DNA of 64,000 bases from Mycobacteroides sp. LB1 (GTDB lineage: Bacteria > Actinomycetota > Actinomycetes > Mycobacteriales > Mycobacteriaceae). The notes below the pieces were generated by a model. The model searched no databases. It was not told the origin of the DNA and worked only from the letters and a program-made list of their open reading frames with translations. The DNA lies in assembly GCF_013449725.1 (NCBI RefSeq), contig NZ_JACCFF010000003.1:372001-436000 (forward strand), in the 5' to 3' direction. Position numbers and translations under genes: made by a program. This document shows positions 59,168-64,000 of the stretch, piece by piece. Each line of letters starts with the position of its first letter. Position 1 is the first letter of the stretch.

Positions 59168-60807
59168 CGTGCGGCGGTCCGAGCCCTGATGAGGTCGGTA
59201 ACGATATTGGGGATCTCGTCGGCGCTGCGTGCCACTCGGCTGGCACCACCGGGGGTGGATTCCGAAATCTGTTTGAGGACATCGGCATCCGCGTCCTCGG
59301 TGATACCGAGCGTGATGAGCACGACGGGCCGTGCCGGGTCCTGTTCCTTCTTCAATGTGGCGAGCAGCCGATCCAGCGAGATACCGTTCGGATCCTCATT
59401 CGTGCCGTCGGTGATGATCACGACGCTGTTGATGGCGTGGGGGTTGTACGTGGACTGGACCTTCCGGAATGCCGCGAGAGTGGTGTCATACAAACCGGTT
59501 CCACCACCCACGAGGGAATCCAGACCCCGGCCGTCATCGAGGAGGAGCTGGCGTTGGGGCCTGTCGCCCACCTTCTCGCTGAGAGGTCGGATGGGCTGCA
59601 GTTCTCGCCAGTCCTGGCCCGGCCCACCCTTGTCGATCGAGAACACCCACAACCCGATCTGCGCGTTCTCGGGGAATAGCGGAAGTCCGTTGTCGATCGC
59701 CTGGCTCAACAGCGCGACACGCGTCACCGGCCCTGCGGGCGCCCGCATCGAGCCTGACACGTCGAGTACGGCAAGCATCCGGGAAGGTAAGGCCAGCACC
59801 GCATATCGGCGCATTGCCGTGTCGAATGCCGTCAGGTCGTTGACGGTGAGCGTCTCCACCGTGCCCACGCCCTTGCCGTCTAGCGGCGTGAAGTCGGGCC
59901 CCCGGAATCCGGCGCCCGCCAAGGCATTTGCACCGTTGCTGCCGGAGAGACGCTCTGCGAGGGCCTCCCCGGAGTGCTTGGCCTTGGCGTGTTGATCGTT
60001 AGCGGATTCGGTGACCGCAATTGGATAGTTCAGGGTTGGGGTGCCGGTCGCGGGTACGACGGCGACGAGTTTCGCGTCCGGGTGTTTGGCGTTGTAGTCG
60101 ACCAGCTGTTGCTCGGTCGACACCGCCAGGCCGCCGGCCTTGGCGACCTCTCCCAGACGTTCCTCGGCGCTGCTCTGTCTGGTGTTGGTCAGCTGCGCCT
60201 GCGCGATGGGAACGAGCGCCGCGGTGATCGCGTTGGGATCGCTCTTTCCCTGTTCGGCCTCGGCGAGGGCGCCCAGCACGGGACCGGCCGCGACGGTGTC
60301 ATCGAGCGGATTGCCGACCCGGAGGCCGGGCTGTTTCAGCACGCTCAGCCACGAATCAAACGTCGGGGCCTCTCCTTGCTTGGCCGCCACCACGACAGGG
60401 GTTCTGGCCACTGATTGGCTTGCCGAATCCAGTGGGGACCCGGTGGTCCGCAGCTGCTTCACGAGCCAGATCGACGAATCGGGGAGCCACAATGCGGGCG
60501 CACCGCTGGGCTTGCCGATCGTCGCGGCCGTCGCTGCTGAGGCCTTCGCGTCCACGATGAGTTTTGCGCAGCCGAGTTCCTTCGCGCTCGCGTCGTCAAC
60601 CACTGTCGATATGACGGGTGCGATGGCAGGGTCAGCGGTGACGGTGAAGGTATTGATATCGCCGCACCGGTCGGACAGCGTCTTATAGGCGAATACCCCG
60701 AGCCCGCTCAGCAGGATGGCGATCACCGCCAGCGCAATCCACTTCGGCAGACTCGATCTACCCGAGCGTTGTCTCTTGCGATTGCGTTCACTGTGGCGAC
60801 CAGACAT
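59164..60807 (-). CDS. Membrane-anchored VWA-domain protein with substrate-binding-like N-domain
   Basis: A 547-aa protein. Basic start, one transmembrane helix (about 24-45, WIALAVIAILLSGLGVFAY), a periplasmic-binding-like region (about 55-330, FTVTADPAIAPVISTVVDDA), then a von Willebrand A domain (about 342-540) with MIDAS D-V-S-G-S-M (MLAVLDVSGSMRAPAGP) and VVIITDGTNEDPNGISLDRL. Binds metal and probably a surface or ABC partner. No partner gene next to it. Confidence 0.85.
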   Translation of the reverse strand: MSGRHSERNRKRQRSGRSSLPKWIALAVIAILLSGLGVFAYKTLSDRCGDINTFTVTADPAIAPVISTVVDDASAKELGCAKLIVDAKASAATAATIGKPSGAPALWLPDSSIWLVKQLRTTGSPLDSASQSVARTPVVVAAKQGEAPTFDSWLSVLKQPGLRVGNPLDDTVAAGPVLGALAEAEQGKSDPNAITAALVPIAQAQLTNTRQSSAEERLGEVAKAGGLAVSTEQQLVDYNAKHPDAKLVAVVPATGTPTLNYPIAVTESANDQHAKAKHSGEALAERLSGSNGANALAGAGFRGPDFTPLDGKGVGTVETLTVNDLTAFDTAMRRYAVLALPSRMLAVLDVSGSMRAPAGPVTRVALLSQAIDNGLPLFPENAQIGLWVFSIDKGGPGQDWRELQPIRPLSEKVGDRPQRQLLLDDGRGLDSLVGGGTGLYDTTLAAFRKVQSTYNPHAINSVVIITDGTNEDPNGISLDRLLATLKKEQDPARPVVLITLGITEDADADVLKQISESTPGGASRVARSADEIPNIVTDLIRARTAAR

Positions 60808-60936
60808 GACTGGACCTCTTCGTTCTAGGCCGCACGCAGACCTGGTGCCCGCGTTCGTGAGGCTCGGGCGATAGTACCGTGAACAAGATCACGACTTGCA
60901 TGCCTGACCAGGCAATTGACGGTCATCGAGGGGATT

Positions 60937-61199
60937 ATGCGATCGCTGGTGGGGTTGGTGCTGTGTGGGTTGTTAGCTGGGTGTTCCCTAGCTTTCGGTC
61001 CTTCGAATTGAACCGAGAGAGACGTCGAGACGATTCTGCGGAATTCGAGGTTCACGGCGCGCTTCCAGAAGGTGAGGGATCCGTCGGCGATGGCATTCAT
61101 CGCCGGACCGCCGATGCCCGGTGCAATGACGTCGCGATCACTCAGGACATTCAGGTCACCCGACGAGGTCTACCTGCATATTGTTCTTTTCAACACCTA
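60937..61199 (+). pseudogene. Small lipoprotein gene interrupted by an in-frame TGA
   Basis: ATG 60937 opens a 24-codon peptide with a clear lipobox (MRSLVGLVLCGLLAGCSLAF) that stops at TGA 61009-61011. The same frame stays open to TAG 61197 with coding-like sequence (ERDVETILRNSRFTARFQKV, PDEVYLHIVLFNT). A TGG-to-TGA change (Trp) would explain it. Otherwise 60808-61349 holds only promoter sequence for the flanking genes. Confidence 0.55.
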
Positions 61200-61349
61200 G
61201 CGCCGGCGACACCCGCGGTTTCGCCGAGCGCGCAATGCGGGCTGGGCAAGTGAAAACGCAGGTGAGGTAGCCTGAGGGTTCATCGTGTACCTCTATAACT
61301 TCCCCCATGACTACGGAAGGAACGGGCCGCTGACAGCGGCCGACGCTGT

Positions 61350-63629
61350 ATGAACCGGACAAACGTGTTTCGCACCCTGGGCGTCATCGTTGTGGTGCTG
61401 CTGTTGGGGTGGTCGTTCTTCTACTTCGGCGACGACACCCGCGGTTACAAGCCCGTGGACACCACGGTCGCGATCAAGCAGATCGACACCGACAACGTCA
61501 AGAGCGCCCGCATCGACGACCGCGAGCAGCAGCTACGGCTGGACCTCAAGTCTGCGAACGGCGATACCGAAGGTAAAGACAAGGTCATCACTAAGTACCC
61601 CACCGGGTACGGAGTGCCGCTGCTGGAGAAGCTGAACGGCAAGGGTGCGACCGTCAACACCACGGTGAACCAGGGCAGCATCCTGGGCTCGCTACTGCTG
61701 TACCTGTTGCCTGTCCTCCTGCTGGTGGTGCTGTTCTTCGCGTTCAGCCGCATGCAGTCCGGTGGCCGGGGCATGGGCTTCGGCTTCGGTAAATCGCGCG
61801 CCAAGCAGCTCACCAAGGACATGCCCAAGACCACCTTCGCGGATGTTGCAGGTGTGGACGAGGCCGTCGAAGAGCTCTACGAAATCAAGGATTTCCTGCA
61901 GAACCCGTCCCGGTATCAGGCGCTCGGCGCGAAGATCCCGCGCGGTGTGCTGCTCTATGGACCGCCCGGTACGGGTAAGACCTTGCTGGCCCGCGCGGTC
62001 GCCGGTGAGGCCGGAGTGCCGTTCTTTACCATCTCCGGTTCGGATTTCGTGGAAATGTTTGTGGGCGTGGGCGCTTCGCGGGTGCGTGATTTGTTCGAGC
62101 AGGCCAAACAGAACAGCCCCTGCATCATCTTCGTCGACGAGATCGACGCCGTTGGACGTCAGCGTGGTGCCGGTCTGGGCGGCGGGCACGACGAGCGCGA
62201 GCAGACCCTCAACCAGCTGCTGGTGGAGATGGACGGCTTCGGCGAGCGACAGGGCGTCATTCTCATCGCGGCCACCAACCGCCCCGACATCCTGGATCCG
62301 GCGCTGCTGCGTCCGGGCCGCTTCGATCGGCAAATACCGGTGTCCAGCCCGGATCTAGCTGGCCGAAAGGCCGTGCTCAGGGTTCATTCGGCTGGGAAAC
62401 CCTTCGGTCCCGACGTCGACTTCGACGGACTGGCCAAGCGCACCGTGGGCATGTCCGGAGCCGACCTCGCCAATGTCATCAACGAGTCGGCGCTGCTGAC
62501 CGCGCGCGAGAACGGCACCGTGATTACCGCTGCTGCACTTGAGGAATCGGTCGACCGGGCGGTCGGAGGACCGCGCCGGAAGGGCCGCATCATCAGCGAG
62601 CACGAGAAGAAGATCACCGCCTATCACGAGGCCGGGCACACCCTGGCGGCGTGGGCGATGCCCGATATCGAACGCGTCTACAAGGTCACTATCCTGGCCC
62701 GCGGCCGCACCGGCGGGCATGCCATCGCAGTTCCGGAGGAAGACAAGGGATTACGCACGCGCTCGGAGATGATCGCGCAGCTGGTCTTCGCGATGGGTGG
62801 CCGCGCAGCCGAGGAGCTGGTGTTCCGCGAGCCCACCACCGGGGCGTCATCCGATATCGAGCAGGCCACCAAGATCGCGCGGGCCATGGTCACCGAGTAC
62901 GGCATGAGCGCAAAGCTCGGCGCCGTGCGGTACGGCACCGAACACGGGGACCCCTTCCTGGGCCGCACCATGGGAACTCAGGCCGATTACTCGCATGAGG
63001 TAGCCCGCGATATCGATGACGAGGTCCGCAATCTCATCGAGGCGGCGCACACCGAGGCATGGGCCATCCTCACCGAGCACCGCGATGTGCTGGACACGTT
63101 GGCCGGTGAACTGCTGGAGAAGGAAACCGTGGTCCGCAAGGAGCTCGAGGAGATCTTCAAGGATGTCCCGCGCCGCCCGCGCCTGACCATGTTCGACGAC
63201 TTCGGCGGCCGCATCCCCTCCGATAAGCCCCCCATCAAGACCCCGGGTGAGCTCGCTATCGAACGCGGTGAACCCTGGCCGCCGCCGGTTCCCGAGCCGG
63301 CGTTCAAGAAGGCCATCGCCGAGCAAGCGGGCGCAGCCACACCCGCCAACGGGATGCAGCCGGTGCCCACCGGTTGGAATGGCCCCGTACCCAACGGGCC
63401 TGTACCCAATGGTCAAGGTGGGCAACAGGTTCCCCCCGGCACCAACTATGGTGCGCCCGCCGGCTGGTATGCGCCTGGTTGGCCGCCGCAGGGACAGGCC
63501 ACGCACCCGCAACCGGGGTATCCACCGCACCCGCCTACCCCGCAACCGGGCCAGCAGCCGTATCCGGTGCCGACTCCGCATCAGCAGCCAGGTCCGGCTC
63601 CGGACGAGGGCAGCGAGAGCAAGAGCTGA
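61350..63629 (+). CDS. ftsH: ATP-dependent zinc metalloprotease FtsH
   Basis: A 759-aa membrane AAA protease. Two transmembrane helices (about 9-27 and 112-130), Walker A GPPGTGKT (in [20 protein letters not shown]), Walker [14 protein letters not shown] region RPGRFDRQI, zinc H-E-A-G-H ([20 protein letters not shown]) and third ligand near [10 protein letters not shown]. The C-terminal Pro/Gly/Gln-rich tail (about 640-759) is typical of mycobacteria. Degrades membrane and regulatory proteins. folE follows at 1 bp. Confidence 0.97.
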   Translation: MNRTNVFRTLGVIVVVLLLGWSFFYFGDDTRGYKPVDTTVAIKQIDTDNVKSARIDDREQQLRLDLKSANGDTEGKDKVITKYPTGYGVPLLEKLNGKGATVNTTVNQGSILGSLLLYLLPVLLLVVLFFAFSRMQSGGRGMGFGFGKSRAKQLTKDMPKTTFADVAGVDEAVEELYEIKDFLQNPSRYQALGAKIPRGVLLYGPPGTGKTLLARAVAGEAGVPFFTISGSDFVEMFVGVGASRVRDLFEQAKQNSPCIIFVDEIDAVGRQRGAGLGGGHDEREQTLNQLLVEMDGFGERQGVILIAATNRPDILDPALLRPGRFDRQIPVSSPDLAGRKAVLRVHSAGKPFGPDVDFDGLAKRTVGMSGADLANVINESALLTARENGTVITAAALEESVDRAVGGPRRKGRIISEHEKKITAYHEAGHTLAAWAMPDIERVYKVTILARGRTGGHAIAVPEEDKGLRTRSEMIAQLVFAMGGRAAEELVFREPTTGASSDIEQATKIARAMVTEYGMSAKLGAVRYGTEHGDPFLGRTMGTQADYSHEVARDIDDEVRNLIEAAHTEAWAILTEHRDVLDTLAGELLEKETVVRKELEEIFKDVPRRPRLTMFDDFGGRIPSDKPPIKTPGELAIERGEPWPPPVPEPAFKKAIAEQAGAATPANGMQPVPTGWNGPVPNGPVPNGQGGQQVPPGTNYGAPAGWYAPGWPPQGQATHPQPGYPPHPPTPQPGQQPYPVPTPHQQPGPAPDEGSESKS

Positions 63630-63630
63630 C

Positions 63631-64000
63631 ATGAACTCGTCCGAGACGACCGAGCACAACGGTCAGCCGACCAGTCACGTCTTCGACCAGGCCCGCGCCG
63701 AGGCGGCAGTGCGTGAACTGCTGTTGGCGGTCGGTGAAGACCCGGACCGGAATGGGCTTGTGGACACCCCGGCCCGGGTGGCGCGCGCCTATAAGGAGAT
63801 ATTCGCCGGGCTGTACAGCGATCCGGACACGGTGCTGAACACCACCTTCGACGAACAGCACGATGAGCTGGTGCTGGTGAAATCGATACCGATGTATTCG
63901 ACATGTGAACATCACCTGGTGTCCTTCCATGGTGTTGCGCACGTCGGATACATCCCCGGTCAGACTGGTCGCGTCACGGGACTGTCGAAAATCGCTCGTC
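63631..64000 (+). CDS. folE: GTP cyclohydrolase I, 5' part (runs off the window)
   Basis: ATG 63631 opens a frame that stays open to the window end (123 codons). [60 protein letters not shown] with the zinc Cys-x-x-[19 protein letters not shown]. It makes dihydroneopterin triphosphate, first step to folate. Same order as Rv3610c/Rv3609c. Confidence 0.95.
   Translation, partial: MNSSETTEHNGQPTSHVFDQARAEAAVRELLLAVGEDPDRNGLVDTPARVARAYKEIFAGLYSDPDTVLNTTFDEQHDELVLVKSIPMYSTCEHHLVSFHGVAHVGYIPGQTGRVTGLSKIAR

Overview
The window is chromosomal DNA from a rapidly growing mycobacterium, most likely the Mycobacteroides abscessus/chelonae group. The evidence is high G+C, frequent GTG starts and 4-bp gene overlaps, mycobacterial families (WS/DGAT, MmpS-like, LpqG, EspR-like, PpgS), and a gene order that follows M. 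tuberculosis Rv3644c to Rv3609c: holB end, tRNA-Thr, Rv3635-like, galE1, Rv3632/Rv3631, Rv3630, ppa, dacB, Rv3626c, tilS, hpt, lpqG, ftsH, folE. The species call is inference.

249-17982 is a tRNA-Thr integrated prophage bounded by a 36-bp duplication of the tRNA 3' part. It is decayed. The large terminase has a frameshift in its Walker A motif, the capsid gene is cut off and joined to a holin-like tail, only the last 58 or so residues of a tyrosine integrase remain, and there are no tail genes or recognisable repressor. Its left 8 kb looks intact and is a toxin region. It holds a WXG100 protein, a WXG-type polymorphic toxin and three small downstream genes (one Imm63-like), a DUF2510/DUF4352 membrane protein, and on the other strand a secreted NucA/NucB-type nuclease followed by a DUF2625 protein and a small orphan. 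The right half holds portal, terminase, HNH and several unrecognised genes.

18080-21262, just outside attR, is a compact module: an ImmA/IrrE-like metallopeptidase, two paralogous membrane proteins of the MAB_1171c/DUF6545 type, and a convergent EspR-like XRE regulator. From 21535 to 28269 come a GAP-family exporter, a CPBP protease, a DoxX/TetR divergent pair sharing a perfect 20-bp inverted repeat, a DUF4352 lipoprotein, a CocE-type hydrolase and a large membrane protein.

28340-38907 is envelope and lipid related: galE1, the polyprenyl-phospho-GalNAc synthase pair, a WS/DGAT acyltransferase, and an overlapping operon of a Pls/PosA-type NRPS-like protein, an M1 peptidase and a flippase-like membrane protein. 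At 39292-41991 two riboswitches lie back to back: a yybP-ykoY (Mn2+) leader on terC and a SAM-IV leader on a cysteine-desulfurase-like gene.

42064-60807 mixes oxidative catabolism (two Baeyer-Villiger-type monooxygenases, SDR, LLM flavoenzyme, zinc alcohol dehydrogenase, epoxide-hydrolase-like protein, Coq4-like protein, TetR) with the conserved ppa-dacB-tilS-hpt-lpqG housekeeping block. The window ends with ftsH and the 5' part of folE. Three broken genes outside or inside the prophage (terL, an orphan at 39024, a lipoprotein at 60937) are single-nucleotide lesions; two are G-run deletions, so sequencing error must be excluded.
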